A stretch of DNA of 64,000 nt from Brachymonas wangyanguii (GCF_045055315.1 NZ_CP173677.1:992001-1056000); one strand, 5' to 3'. Positions 8,496 to 17,435 are shown, counted from the first letter of the stretch. Program-made: numbers and translations. Notes: generated by a model from the sequence alone, not told the origin.

Positions 8496-8522
8496 CTTGA
8501 AACACCTAAAATGGCCCCATAT
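8496..8522 (+). promoter_or_regulatory. Heat-shock (sigma-32) promoter of ftsH
   Basis: CTTGAAA at 8496-8502 and CCCCATAT at 8515-8522 are separated by 12 bases. Both elements match the RpoH consensus (CTTGAAA and CCCCATNT) exactly, and the element lies 50 bp before the TTG start of ftsH, a classical heat-shock gene. This is a sequence match only; no start site has been mapped. Confidence 0.8.
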
Positions 8523-8572
8523 GGAAATATCGGCATGCCTTCTGCATGCCATGGAATGTCATGGAGTAAGGC

Positions 8573-10540
8573 TTGAACAGGCAATTGCTATCAAAAGTCG
8601 CAGTATGGTTCGTGGTTGCCATGGTGCTCTTCACCGTCTTCAAACAGTTCGAGACAGGTGCAACGGGACCGGGCAGCACGGTTGCCTATTCCGAATTCAT
8701 TTCGGACGTGCAGAACCGCAGGATCAAGAGCGCCACCATCCAGGAAGGCAGCAATGGTTCCACCGAGATCATGGCGGTCACGATGGACGACCGTCGCATC
8801 CGTACCACGGCCACCTATCTGGATCGCGGCCTGGTCGGTGACCTGCTGAACAACGGCGTCAAGTTCGACATCAAGCAGCGCGAGGAAGGCTCGCTGCTGG
8901 GCAGCCTGCTGATCAGCTGGGGGCCGATGCTGCTGCTGATTGGTGTCTGGGTCTATTTCATGCGCCAGATGCAGGGCGGCGGCAAGGGCGGTGCCTTCAG
9001 CTTTGGCAAGTCCAAGGCGCGCATGCTCGATGAAAACAACAACACCGTGACCTTTGCCGATGTCGCCGGCTGCGACGAGGCCAAGGAAGAAGTCAAGGAA
9101 GTGGTGGACTACCTGCGTGACCCGCAGAAGTTCCAGAAGCTGGGTGGCCGCATCCCGCGTGGCCTGCTGCTGGTTGGCCCGCCGGGTACCGGCAAGACGC
9201 TGCTGGCCAAGTCCATCGCTGGTGAAGCCAAGGTACCGTTCTTCAGCATTTCCGGTTCCGACTTCGTCGAGATGTTTGTTGGCGTGGGCGCGGCCCGCGT
9301 GCGCGACATGTTCGAGAACGCCAAGAAGAATGCCCCGTGCATCATCTTCATCGACGAGATTGACGCCGTCGGTCGCCAGCGTGGTGCCGGTCTGGGTGGT
9401 GGCAACGACGAACGCGAGCAGACGCTGAACCAGCTGCTGGTCGAGATGGACGGTTTCGAGACCAACCTGGGCGTGATCGTGGTGGCTGCCACCAACCGCC
9501 CGGACATCCTGGATGCCGCACTGCTGCGCCCGGGCCGTTTCGACCGCCAGGTCTATGTCACGCTGCCCGATATCCGTGGCCGCGAGCAGATCCTCAACGT
9601 GCACATGCGCAAGATCCCGGTAGGTCCTGACGTCAACCCGGCCATCATCGCGCGCAGCACGCCGGGCATGTCCGGTGCCGATCTGGCCAACCTGTGCAAC
9701 GAGGCTGCGCTGATGGCGGCTCGCCGCAACGCGCGCCTGGTCGAGATGCAGGACTTCGAGAAGGCCAAGGACAAGATCATCATGGGCCCCGAGCGCAAGA
9801 GCATGGTCATGCCCGAGGAAGAGCGTCGCAACACGGCCTACCACGAGTCCGGCCACGCCTTGATCGGTCGTCTGCTGCCCAAGTGCGATCCGGTGCACAA
9901 GGTCACCATCATCCCGCGCGGCCGTGCGCTGGGTGTGACCATGAGCCTGCCCGAGAAGGACCGCTACAGCTACGACAAGGAATTCATGCTGAACCAGATC
10001 AGCATGCTGTTTGGTGGTCGTATCGCCGAAGAAGTGTTCATGAACCAGATGACCACTGGTGCCAGCAACGACTTCGAGCGTGCCACGCAGATTGCGCGTG
10101 ACATGGTGATGCGCTACGGCATGAGCGAGGCCTTGGGCCCGATGGTCTATGCCGAGAACGAGGGCGAGGTGTTCCTGGGTCGCAGCGTGACCAAGACTAC
10201 CAACATGAGCGAAGAGACCATGCGCCGCGTGGACGAGGAAGTGCGCCGCATCATCGACGAGCAGTATGCGCTGGCGCGTCGCCTGATCGAGGAAAACTCC
10301 GACAAGATGCATGCCATGGCCAAGGCGCTGCTGGACTGGGAAACCATTGACAGCGAGCAACTGGATGCCATCATGGAAGGCCGCGAGCCGCAACCGCCCA
10401 AGGACTGGGCACCGCGCACCCCGCCCAAGGGCGATGGCGATGCGGGTGGCGGTACGGCACCGGCCACGGTGACCGCTCCCGCCACGCCGCCGGCAGCCCC
10501 GGCGCCCGAGGCCAAGCCGCCGGCCTCCAACCCGACCTGA
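8573..10540 (+). CDS. ftsH: ATP-dependent zinc metalloprotease FtsH
   Basis: FtsH is the membrane-bound AAA protease that degrades sigma-32, LpxC and misassembled membrane proteins. The 655-residue protein has two N-terminal membrane helices (about 7-22 and 112-130) around a periplasmic domain, Walker A GPPGTGKT at 202-209, Walker B IIFIDEID at 257-264, and the zinc site HESGH at 424-428. The C-terminal 50 residues are a Pro/Ala-rich tail. Translation starts at TTG (8573) behind GGAG; the resulting N-terminus MNRQLLSKVAVW matches other betaproteobacterial FtsH proteins. A sigma-32-type promoter lies directly upstream and a terminator follows. Confidence 0.98.
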   Translation: MNRQLLSKVAVWFVVAMVLFTVFKQFETGATGPGSTVAYSEFISDVQNRRIKSATIQEGSNGSTEIMAVTMDDRRIRTTATYLDRGLVGDLLNNGVKFDIKQREEGSLLGSLLISWGPMLLLIGVWVYFMRQMQGGGKGGAFSFGKSKARMLDENNNTVTFADVAGCDEAKEEVKEVVDYLRDPQKFQKLGGRIPRGLLLVGPPGTGKTLLAKSIAGEAKVPFFSISGSDFVEMFVGVGAARVRDMFENAKKNAPCIIFIDEIDAVGRQRGAGLGGGNDEREQTLNQLLVEMDGFETNLGVIVVAATNRPDILDAALLRPGRFDRQVYVTLPDIRGREQILNVHMRKIPVGPDVNPAIIARSTPGMSGADLANLCNEAALMAARRNARLVEMQDFEKAKDKIIMGPERKSMVMPEEERRNTAYHESGHALIGRLLPKCDPVHKVTIIPRGRALGVTMSLPEKDRYSYDKEFMLNQISMLFGGRIAEEVFMNQMTTGASNDFERATQIARDMVMRYGMSEALGPMVYAENEGEVFLGRSVTKTTNMSEETMRRVDEEVRRIIDEQYALARRLIEENSDKMHAMAKALLDWETIDSEQLDAIMEGREPQPPKDWAPRTPPKGDGDAGGGTAPATVTAPATPPAAPAPEAKPPASNPT

Positions 10541-10560
10541 TCACGCTGGCGTGATATCCA

Positions 10561-10592
10561 CAGCGGAGCCTGGTGCTCCGCTGTTTTGTTTT
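10561..10592 (+). terminator. Rho-independent terminator of ftsH
   Basis: A perfect 9-bp stem, CAGCGGAGC at 10561-10569 with GCTCCGCTG at 10575-10583, has a five-base loop and is followed by TTTTGTTTT. It begins 20 bp after the ftsH stop codon and separates ftsH from folP. Confidence 0.88.
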
Positions 10593-10613
10593 CTGAAGCG
10601 ACTGGAGATTTGC

Positions 10614-11528
10614 ATGACCGAACAGACCCTCTGGCAAGCTGGCGACTACACGCTGGACCTGCAGCGCCCGCACATCATGGGCATCGTCAACGTGACGCCT
10701 GATTCCTTTTCCGACGGTGGCCACCATGCCGATACGCGCAGTGCGCTGCTGCATGCCGAGCAGCTGTTGTACCAGGGTGCAACGATCCTGGATATTGGCG
10801 GTGAATCGACCCGTCCCGGCTCGCCGGCGGTGCCGCTGGAAGAAGAGCTGGCGCGCGTGCTGCCGGTCGTGAAGGCGGCGACTGCCTACAAGGTGCCGCT
10901 CTCGGTCGATACCTACAAGCCGGAAGTGATGCAGGCCGTACTCGATGCCGGCGCTGCCATCATCAACGACATCTGGGCATTGCGCTGGCGTTCCGGCCCC
11001 GACGGGCTGGATGGCGAGCAGGTGGTGGCCCAGCATGGCCGCTGCGGCGTCTGCCTGATGCACATGCACCGTGATCCGCAAAGCATGCAGATGCAGCCGA
11101 TGCAGGGCAGCCTGCTGGACACAGTGCAGGAAGTGCGCGCCTTCCTCGACCAGCGCTCGCACGTGCTGCGCAGCCTGGGCGTGAGCAAGGATCGCATCGT
11201 GCTGGATCCGGGCATCGGTTTTGGCAAGACGGTGCCGCAGAACCTGGCGTTGCTGGCGCACCAGCGCGAGCTGATGCGTGGTGGCCATGCGGTGCTGGCT
11301 GGCTGGTCGCGCAAGTCCAGCCTGGGTGCGGTGCTGGAAGCGCTGCCGCCCGGCGTGATGGACGTGAGCTACAAGTCTGACTTGCTGGCGCACGAACGCA
11401 GCCTGGCCAGCGTCAGTGCTCATGTGCTGGCCGTGGAGCGCGGTGCGCGCATCGTGCGCGTGCACGATGTAGCCGCCACGCGCCAGGCGCTGGCGGTCTG
11501 GGAAGCCATGCACCGCACTGAGTCCTGA
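10614..11528 (+). CDS. folP: Dihydropteroate synthase FolP
   Basis: FolP condenses p-aminobenzoate with hydroxymethyldihydropterin pyrophosphate to form dihydropteroate and is the target of sulfonamides. The 304-residue protein has the signature loops NVTPDSFSDGG at 26-36 and GGESTRPG near residue 62, and DPGIGFGKT near residue 200. The ATG at 10614 has a CTGGAG ribosome site, so the 21 extra codons of the open frame, which lie in the terminator region, are not translated. glmM follows, the same ftsH-folP-glmM order as in E. coli. Confidence 0.97.
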   Translation: MTEQTLWQAGDYTLDLQRPHIMGIVNVTPDSFSDGGHHADTRSALLHAEQLLYQGATILDIGGESTRPGSPAVPLEEELARVLPVVKAATAYKVPLSVDTYKPEVMQAVLDAGAAIINDIWALRWRSGPDGLDGEQVVAQHGRCGVCLMHMHRDPQSMQMQPMQGSLLDTVQEVRAFLDQRSHVLRSLGVSKDRIVLDPGIGFGKTVPQNLALLAHQRELMRGGHAVLAGWSRKSSLGAVLEALPPGVMDVSYKSDLLAHERSLASVSAHVLAVERGARIVRVHDVAATRQALAVWEAMHRTES

Positions 11529-11625
11529 GGCCGGGAACGTGGACTGCTACCGCCGGGATCTCACCGGAATCAGGTAGTATGGAAAGATCGCCTGCGACAG
11601 GCAAAGAAGAAAAGGTCAGAGACGC

Positions 11626-12966
11626 ATGAGTGGCAAACGCAAGTATTTTGGAACCGATGGCATCCGCGGCCCGGTCGGACAACATCCGCTGACGCCGGAT
11701 TTCGTGATGCGACTGGCGAATGCCGTTGGCCGCGTGCTCAAGCGCAGTGACGAGCGTCCCACTGTCATCATCGGCAAGGACACGCGCATTTCCGGATACA
11801 TGCTGGAGAGCGCGCTCGAGTCCGGTTTCAACGCAGCTGGCGTGGATGTGGTGCTGCTCGGTCCGGTGCCGACGCCGGCCGTGGCCTATCTGACGCGTGC
11901 CCAGCGTGCCTCGCTCGGCGTGGTGATCAGCGCCAGCCACAACGCCTTTGCCGACAACGGCATCAAGTTCTTCAGCTACAAGGGCGCCAAGCTGTCCGAT
12001 GCCTGGGAGCTGGAAGTAGAGCAGGGCATTGACGAACCGATGGTGTGCATGCCGTCTGAGCAGCTGGGCCGCACCTGGCGCCTCAAGGATGCGGTCGGGC
12101 GGTATGTCGAGTTCTGCAAGAGCAGCTTCGATTATTCCCTGAGCCTGCGCGAGCTGAAAATCGTCGTCGATGCCGCCCATGGTGCGGCCTACCAGATCGC
12201 GCCCATGGTGTTCCATGAGCTGGGCGCGCAGGTGATTGCCATCGGCTGCGAGCCGGACGGCATCAACATCAACAAGGGCGTGGGTGCTACCGCCCCTGAT
12301 GCACTGGTGGCCGCGGTGCGTGAGCATGGCGCCGATTACGGCGTGGCCCTGGATGGCGATGCGGATCGCCTGCAGATGGTTGATGCTTCCGGTCGCCTCT
12401 ACAACGGTGACGAGCTGGTCTATCTGCTGGCGATGGATCGCCTGGCGCAGTACAAGCCGGTGCCGGGCGTGGTCGGTACGCTGATGACGAACATGGCGAT
12501 CGAGACCGCGCTGCGCGCCAAGGGCATCGAGCTGATCCGCGCCAAGGTGGGTGACCGCTATGTGCTGGAGCAGCTGCAGAAAAATGGCTGGCTGATTGGC
12601 GGCGAAAGCTCCGGTCACATCCTGGTGCTGGACAAGCACAGCACCGGTGACGGCCTGGTGAGCGCGCTGCAGGTGCTGAATGCGGTGGTGCGCAGCGGTA
12701 GCAGCATGGCCGAGATGCTGGCCGATGCCAGCCTGTTCCCGCAGACGATGATCAACGTGCGCATGGAAGCCGGCACCGACTGGCAAGGCAGTGTGGAGCT
12801 GCAGCAGGCGATTGTCGAAGCCGAACAGGCGCTGGCTGACAATGGCCGCGTACTGATCCGTGCCAGTGGCACCGAGCCGGTGCTGCGCGTGATGGTGGAA
12901 GCGCGTGATGCCGCCGAGGCGCAGCGCTGGGCCGAGGCGATTGCCGCGAAAGTGCCTGTGCGCTGA
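11626..12966 (+). CDS. glmM: Phosphoglucosamine mutase GlmM
   Basis: GlmM interconverts glucosamine-6-phosphate and glucosamine-1-phosphate on the route to UDP-GlcNAc. The 446-residue protein has the phosphoserine loop ISASHN at 101-106 with catalytic Ser104, the magnesium loop DGDADR near residue 244 and the phosphate-binding RASGTEP near residue 408. The 97-bp gap after folP contains no clear promoter, so the two may be co-transcribed. A strong terminator follows. Confidence 0.98.
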   Translation: MSGKRKYFGTDGIRGPVGQHPLTPDFVMRLANAVGRVLKRSDERPTVIIGKDTRISGYMLESALESGFNAAGVDVVLLGPVPTPAVAYLTRAQRASLGVVISASHNAFADNGIKFFSYKGAKLSDAWELEVEQGIDEPMVCMPSEQLGRTWRLKDAVGRYVEFCKSSFDYSLSLRELKIVVDAAHGAAYQIAPMVFHELGAQVIAIGCEPDGININKGVGATAPDALVAAVREHGADYGVALDGDADRLQMVDASGRLYNGDELVYLLAMDRLAQYKPVPGVVGTLMTNMAIETALRAKGIELIRAKVGDRYVLEQLQKNGWLIGGESSGHILVLDKHSTGDGLVSALQVLNAVVRSGSSMAEMLADASLFPQTMINVRMEAGTDWQGSVELQQAIVEAEQALADNGRVLIRASGTEPVLRVMVEARDAAEAQRWAEAIAAKVPVR

Positions 12967-12988
12967 CGGGTCGACTGATCGATGACGA

Positions 12989-13018
12989 CGCCCTGCCATG
13001 ACCGGCAGGGCGTTTTTT
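12989..13018 (+). terminator. Rho-independent terminator of glmM
   Basis: CGCCCTGCC at 12989-12997 pairs with GGCAGGGCG at 13004-13012 around a six-base loop, followed directly by six T residues. The T-run runs into the stop codon of the convergent Nudix gene. Confidence 0.9.
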
Positions 13019-13625
13019 ACGCCTGCTGGTCGCGTACGAAATCGCGGCCGCTGATGTCGCCGGTGTGGACCAGGAAGTGGCCGCGCACGCGATCGGCAAA
13101 AAAGGCCTGCAGCGCGTGCTGCACGGTCAGGAAAGAGAGCTCTTCCCAGGGGATTTCGTCTTCGGCAAACAGGCGCGCTTCCTGTGTCTCGATGCCCGGA
13201 TCGAACTGGTCATGCTGCAGCGTGCACAGGTAGAACAGGTGCACCTGGCTGGCTTGCGGCACGTTCATCACGGCAAACAGCGGACCCATGTCAAAGGCGG
13301 CACCGGATTCCTCGCGCGTTTCGCGCGCGGCGCCCTGGGCGGTGGTTTCGCCAAGTTCCATGAAACCGGCCGGCAAGGTCCACTTGCCGTAGCGCGGCTC
13401 GATATTGCGCTTGCACAGCAGGATCTTGTCGCCCAGCACCGGAATCGTGCCGACCACCACCAGCGGGTTGACGTAATGGATGGTGCCGCAGGCCGGGCAG
13501 ACGGCGCGTTCGCTGCCATCGCCTTCGGGCACGCGCATCTCGTTACGCGTGCCGCAGTGGCGGCAGAAAAGGTTTTCGGTTCGGGGGGGCTGGCAGGTGG
13601 GCGTAAACACGTCGGGCTGATACAT
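13017..13625 (-). CDS. Nudix hydrolase with N-terminal zinc ribbon
   Basis: The 202-residue protein has two CxxC pairs at its N-terminus (FCRHCGT and VCPACGT), forming a zinc ribbon, and then a full Nudix box, GFMELGE followed by seven residues and REtREESGA, which binds the metal for hydrolysing a nucleoside diphosphate linked to another group. The combination resembles the NudC/NADH pyrophosphatase side of the superfamily, though it is shorter than NudC, so the substrate is not certain. The frame stays open far upstream across pgeF on the other strand; the ATG at 13625 was chosen because the zinc ribbon follows it closely. Confidence 0.85.
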   Translation of the reverse strand: MYQPDVFTPTCQPPRTENLFCRHCGTRNEMRVPEGDGSERAVCPACGTIHYVNPLVVVGTIPVLGDKILLCKRNIEPRYGKWTLPAGFMELGETTAQGAARETREESGAAFDMGPLFAVMNVPQASQVHLFYLCTLQHDQFDPGIETQEARLFAEDEIPWEELSFLTVQHALQAFFADRVRGHFLVHTGDISGRDFVRDQQA

Positions 13626-13716
13626 TGGACACACGGCAGGCGTGCGAATGCCTGCCAATTTACCATGATGTACCGATGGCAGCGTCCTGCCATGTTGATC
13701 TGCTGGAGTGATTCTT

Positions 13717-14508
13717 ATGCCTACCGATTCCTGTTCCGACTGGATACTTCCCGACTGGCCGGCGCCGCCCTGGGTCGGTGCCGTGTTTACCACGCGCGCC
13801 GGTGGCGTGTCACAGCCGCCGTTTGACAGCTGCAACCTGGGTGACCATGTGCAGGACGATGCGGCGGCGGTGGCGCAGAACCGCGCCTTGCTGGCGCAGC
13901 GCAGCGGCGTGGAGCCAGGCTTCCTGCAGCAGGTGCATGGCGTACAGGTGGTCGATGCCGGACAGGCGCAAGGCTGTGCACCGCAGGCCGATGCCTGTTT
14001 CACGCAACAGCCAGGGGTCGGCTGTACCGTGATGGTGGCCGATTGCCTGCCGGTGCTGCTGGTGCACCGCCGCTTCCCGATCGTGGGCGCCGCGCATGCC
14101 GGCTGGCGCGGGCTGGCCGATGGCGTGATCGAACAGCTGCATGCGCGCATGCGGCAGACCCTGGCCGAACAGGGCAGGGCGCAGGATGCCGGCGGCGACT
14201 GGCTGGCCTGGCTGGGGCCGTGCATTGGCCCGACGGCGTTTGAAGTCGGCGGTGAAGTGCGCGCCACCTTCCTGCGCCATGACGCGGCTGCAGCAGCAGC
14301 CTTCCAGCCGGCCGGCCGCCAAGGCAAGTGGCTGGCAGACCTGCCACTGCTGGCGCGCCAGCGCCTGCAGACGATGGGTATTGGCGCCATCCACGGCAAT
14401 GACGGCAGTTTGCCCTGGTGCACCTTCAGCCAGGAACAGCGGTTTTTCTCGTACCGGCGCCAGCCGCGCACCGGCCGCATGGCAGCCATGGTCTGGATTC
14501 GCGGCTGA
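13717..14508 (+). CDS. pgeF: Peptidoglycan editing factor PgeF / YfiH-family copper oxidase
   Basis: The 263-residue protein belongs to the YfiH/DUF152 family of single-domain multicopper-type oxidases; in E. coli the homologue removes misincorporated Ser-containing peptidoglycan precursors. The metal-binding residues appear in QQVHGVQVVDA near residue 73, ADCLPVLL near residue 108 and GAAHAGWRG near residue 126. The ATG at 13717 follows a TGGAG site; a GTG three codons earlier is part of that site. It lies upstream of phaC, from which it is separated by 174 bp with inverted repeats. Confidence 0.9.
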   Translation: MPTDSCSDWILPDWPAPPWVGAVFTTRAGGVSQPPFDSCNLGDHVQDDAAAVAQNRALLAQRSGVEPGFLQQVHGVQVVDAGQAQGCAPQADACFTQQPGVGCTVMVADCLPVLLVHRRFPIVGAAHAGWRGLADGVIEQLHARMRQTLAEQGRAQDAGGDWLAWLGPCIGPTAFEVGGEVRATFLRHDAAAAAAFQPAGRQGKWLADLPLLARQRLQTMGIGAIHGNDGSLPWCTFSQEQRFFSYRRQPRTGRMAAMVWIRG

Positions 14509-14525
14509 TGCCCATCCTGCGTACT

Positions 14526-14566
14526 GTGACATCCGTCACGTGCCTTCATACTGTCAAAAAAATGAC
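14526..14566. other. Two short inverted repeats upstream of phaC
   Basis: GTGAC-ATCC-GTCAC at 14526-14539 and GTCA-N6-TGAC at 14553-14566 are palindromes built from related half-sites in the pgeF-phaC gap. They could be operators for phaC control or chance; no known binding consensus was matched. Confidence 0.3.
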
Positions 14567-14682
14567 TTAGGATGATGAGGAATTGGTTGCCTGCACAAAC
14601 AGGGTTTTCACACCAGTCAATGCCCTGCATGCCGTTATCATGCAGAGGCGACCTCACTACAACGACGCAAGGAGACAAGCTG

Positions 14683-16437
14683 ATGAGCCAAACCCCCAAG
14701 AACCCCTGGGAGTCCGTTGCCGCGCCCATGCAAGCCATGTGGACCAACGCCATGCAGCAGTATGGCAAGGCCATGCAGACGGGGGGCTTTGGCGCTCCGA
14801 TGCCGGCTACCGAAATGATGGGCATGTTCCAGCAGATGGTGCCAACGCTGCCCAATGGCCCGCAGGTCACGTTTGACACCACCAAGCTGCAGCAGCTGCA
14901 GCAGACCTACGCGCAGGAGCTGTCCCAGCTCTGGTTGCAAGGCATGGTGCCGCCCACCATCGCCACTGACCGCCGCTTCGCCAGCGAAGAATGGCAGCGC
15001 CAGCCGATGTCCGGCTTTGCTGCCGCGCTGCACCTGATCAACACCCGCATGCTGATGGGCATGGCCGAAGCCATGCAGACCGATGCCAAGACCAAGGCAC
15101 GCGTGACCTTCGCCGTCGAGCAGTGGGCTGCCGCCGCTGCCCCGAGCAACTTTCTGGCCTTCAACCCCGACGCCCAGAAAAAGGCGATCGAGACCAAGGG
15201 CGAGAGCATTGCCAAGGGCATGCAGAACATGCTGCACGACCTGCGTCAGGGCCATGTGTCCATGACCGACGAGAGCAAGTTCGAAGTCGGCACCAACGTG
15301 GCCAGCACCGAAGGCTCCGTGGTATTCGAGAACGAGCTGTTCCAGCTGATCGAGTACAAGCCGCTGACCGAGCAGGTGCACGAGCGTCCGTTCCTGTTCA
15401 TCCCGCCGTGCATCAACAAGTTCTACATCATGGACCTGCAGCCGGCCAACTCCATGGTGCGCTACATCCTGGAGCAGGGCCACCATGCCTTCATGGTGAG
15501 CTGGCGCAACGCCGATGCCAGCATGGGCCAGGTGACCTGGGACGATTACGTCGAGCAGGGCGCCATCACCGCCATGAAGACGGTGCTGGAAATCACCAAG
15601 AAGCCGGACCTGAACGTGCTGGGCTTCTGCGTGGGCGGTACCATCCTGAGCAACGCGCTGGCAGTACTGGCAGGCCGTGGCGAGAAGCTGGCCAACAGCG
15701 CCACCTTCCTGACCACGCTGATGGACTTCACCGACACCGGCGTGCTGGACCTGTTCATCGACGAGTCCTTCGTGCGCATGCGCGAGATGCAGTTTGGCCA
15801 GGGCGGCCTGCTGCCGGCGAGCGACTTGTCCACCACCTTCAGCTTCCTGCGTCCGAATGACCTGGTCTGGAACTATGTGGTTGGCAACTACCTGAAGGGC
15901 GAAACCCCGCCGCCGTTCGACCTGCTGTACTGGAACTGCGATTCCACCAACCTGCCTGGCCCGATGTATTCCTGGTACCTGCGCAATATGTACCTGGAAA
16001 ACAACCTGATCAAGCCGAACAAGCTGGAAGTTTGCGGCCAGAAGCTGGATCTGGGCAAGGTTGACCTGCCGGTCTACATCTACGGCTCCCGCGAAGACCA
16101 TATCGTGCCGATCGAAGGCGCCTACGCCAGCACCCAGGTGCTGCCGGGCGAGAAGCGTTTCGTCATGGGTGCCTCTGGTCACATTGCCGGCGTGATCAAC
16201 CCGCCGGCCAAGAAGAAGCGCAACTACTGGACCAACGACGAGCTGCCGGCTGACGTGAACGACTGGCTGGCTGGCGCCCAGGACAACGAAGGCAGCTGGT
16301 GGCCGGACTGGGCTGGCTGGCTGGCCCAGCAGGGTGGCCCCATGGTGGCCGCACCCAAGCGCTACGGCAGCACCAAGCACAAGGCGATCGAACCGGCTCC
16401 GGGCCGTTACGTGAAGGCCAAGGCTTCTGTGGTCTGA
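14683..16437 (+). CDS. phaC: Class I poly(3-hydroxyalkanoate) synthase PhaC
   Basis: PhaC polymerises (R)-3-hydroxybutyryl-CoA into PHB at the granule surface. The 584-residue length fits class I synthases that act without PhaE. The catalytic Cys316 lies in the lipase-like box GFCVGG; the other triad members are the Asp of SREDHIVP and the His of ASGHIAGVIN. The open frame begins 37 codons earlier, but ATG at 14683 has an AAGGAGAC ribosome site and the N-terminus MSQTPKNPWE resembles other synthases. phaB follows after 101 bp; phaA and phaR are not adjacent. Confidence 0.97.
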   Translation: MSQTPKNPWESVAAPMQAMWTNAMQQYGKAMQTGGFGAPMPATEMMGMFQQMVPTLPNGPQVTFDTTKLQQLQQTYAQELSQLWLQGMVPPTIATDRRFASEEWQRQPMSGFAAALHLINTRMLMGMAEAMQTDAKTKARVTFAVEQWAAAAAPSNFLAFNPDAQKKAIETKGESIAKGMQNMLHDLRQGHVSMTDESKFEVGTNVASTEGSVVFENELFQLIEYKPLTEQVHERPFLFIPPCINKFYIMDLQPANSMVRYILEQGHHAFMVSWRNADASMGQVTWDDYVEQGAITAMKTVLEITKKPDLNVLGFCVGGTILSNALAVLAGRGEKLANSATFLTTLMDFTDTGVLDLFIDESFVRMREMQFGQGGLLPASDLSTTFSFLRPNDLVWNYVVGNYLKGETPPPFDLLYWNCDSTNLPGPMYSWYLRNMYLENNLIKPNKLEVCGQKLDLGKVDLPVYIYGSREDHIVPIEGAYASTQVLPGEKRFVMGASGHIAGVINPPAKKKRNYWTNDELPADVNDWLAGAQDNEGSWWPDWAGWLAQQGGPMVAAPKRYGSTKHKAIEPAPGRYVKAKASVV

Positions 16438-16473
16438 ACCCCTAGGGTTTCTGGCAGCAGGAGTTATACCTAG

Positions 16474-16497
16474 TCCGGCTGGTGCCATCCAGCCGGA
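16474..16497 (+). terminator. Hairpin between phaC and phaB (possible partial terminator or attenuator)
   Basis: TCCGGCTGG at 16474-16482 pairs with CCAGCCGGA at 16489-16497 around a six-base loop. The following bases (TATTTACAC) are only a weak T-tract, so this may reduce rather than stop transcription, or stabilise the upstream message. Confidence 0.45.
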
Positions 16498-16538
16498 TAT
16501 TTACACTAAGAATTGAGTAGCAACCAGAGGAGACGACA

Positions 16539-17276
16539 ATGACTCAAAAAGTAGCGTATGTGACCGGTGGCATGGGCGGTATTGGTACCGCCATCTGCCA
16601 GCGTCTGCACAAGGAAGGTTTCAAGGTAATCGCAGGCTGTGGTCCGACGCGTGACTACCAGAAGTGGCTGGACGAGCAGAAGGCAGAGGGTTACACCTTC
16701 TACGCTTCTGTCGGCAACGTGGGTGATTGGGACTCTACCGTCGAGGCGTTTTCCAAGGCCAAGGCCGAGCACGGCCCGATCGATGTGCTGGTGAACAACG
16801 CCGGTATCACACGCGACCGCATGTTCGTGAAGATGACGCCGGAAGACTGGAAGGCCGTGATCGAGACCAACCTGAACTCCATGTTCAACGTGACCAAGCA
16901 GGTCGTTCCGGACATGGTGGAGCGTGGTTTTGGCCGCGTGATCAACATCTCCTCCGTGAACGGTGCCAAGGGTCAGGCTGGCCAGACCAACTACTCGGCC
17001 GCCAAGGCCGGCATGCACGGCTTCTCCATGGCCCTGGCCCAGGAGCTGGCCAACAAGGGCGTGACGGTCAACACCGTGAGCCCGGGCTACATCGGTACCG
17101 ACATGGTGCGCGCCATCCGTGAAGACGTGCTGGAAAAGATCGTGGCCACCATTCCGGTCAAGCGCCTGGGTACGCCCGAAGAAATCGGCTCCATCGTGGC
17201 CTGGCTGGCTGGCGAAGACTCCGGCTTCACCACCGGTGCCGAATTCGCCTGTAACGGCGGTCTGCACATGAGCTGA
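16539..17276 (+). CDS. phaB: Acetoacetyl-CoA reductase PhaB (PhbB)
   Basis: PhaB is an NADPH-dependent short-chain dehydrogenase that makes (R)-3-hydroxybutyryl-CoA for PhaC. The 245-residue protein has the cofactor motif TGGMGGIG at 9-16, the NNAGITRD motif near residue 86, catalytic Ser in NISSVNG and Tyr/Lys in YSAAK around residue 152. An AGAGGAGA ribosome site precedes the ATG. A strong terminator follows, so phaB ends the transcript; the thiolase PhaA must be encoded elsewhere. Confidence 0.97.
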   Translation: MTQKVAYVTGGMGGIGTAICQRLHKEGFKVIAGCGPTRDYQKWLDEQKAEGYTFYASVGNVGDWDSTVEAFSKAKAEHGPIDVLVNNAGITRDRMFVKMTPEDWKAVIETNLNSMFNVTKQVVPDMVERGFGRVINISSVNGAKGQAGQTNYSAAKAGMHGFSMALAQELANKGVTVNTVSPGYIGTDMVRAIREDVLEKIVATIPVKRLGTPEEIGSIVAWLAGEDSGFTTGAEFACNGGLHMS

Positions 17277-17322
17277 TCGATCAACTGCATGGCCTGCTTG
17301 CAGGTCATGCCAGTCTATACGG

Positions 17323-17350
17323 AATCCTGCTTCGGCAGGATTTCTTTTTT
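17323..17350 (+). terminator. Rho-independent terminator of phaB
   Basis: AATCCTGC at 17323-17330 pairs with GCAGGATT at 17335-17342 around a TTCG tetraloop, followed by TCTTTTTT. Confidence 0.92.
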
Positions 17351-17393
17351 GTGCTGCCTGGCACTGAGGCTGCGCGCAAAAAGCATCGCAGGG

Positions 17394-17423
17394 CTGGAAA
17401 AACGCAAAAAGCTGGTATATAAT
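17394..17423 (+). promoter_or_regulatory. Promoter of the tRNA-Asn genes
   Basis: A perfect TATAAT -10 element at 17418-17423 is preceded, with an 18-base spacer, by a weak CTGGAA -35. It lies 12 bp before the first tRNA-Asn gene. Confidence 0.6.
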
Positions 17424-17435
17424 CTTTGCTTCTGT

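Noticed and set aside
8591..10393. A 600-codon minus-strand frame opposite ftsH
   Set aside because: Shadow of ftsH; no start signal or domain.
10541..10613. An upstream start for folP inside the ftsH terminator
   Set aside because: The 21 extra codons overlap a strong terminator and lack a ribosome site; MTEQTLW at 10614 has CTGGAG.
14572..14682. An N-terminal extension of PhaC by 37 residues
   Set aside because: The AAGGAGAC ribosome site and family N-terminus support ATG 14683; the extension contains the palindromes and no conserved residues.
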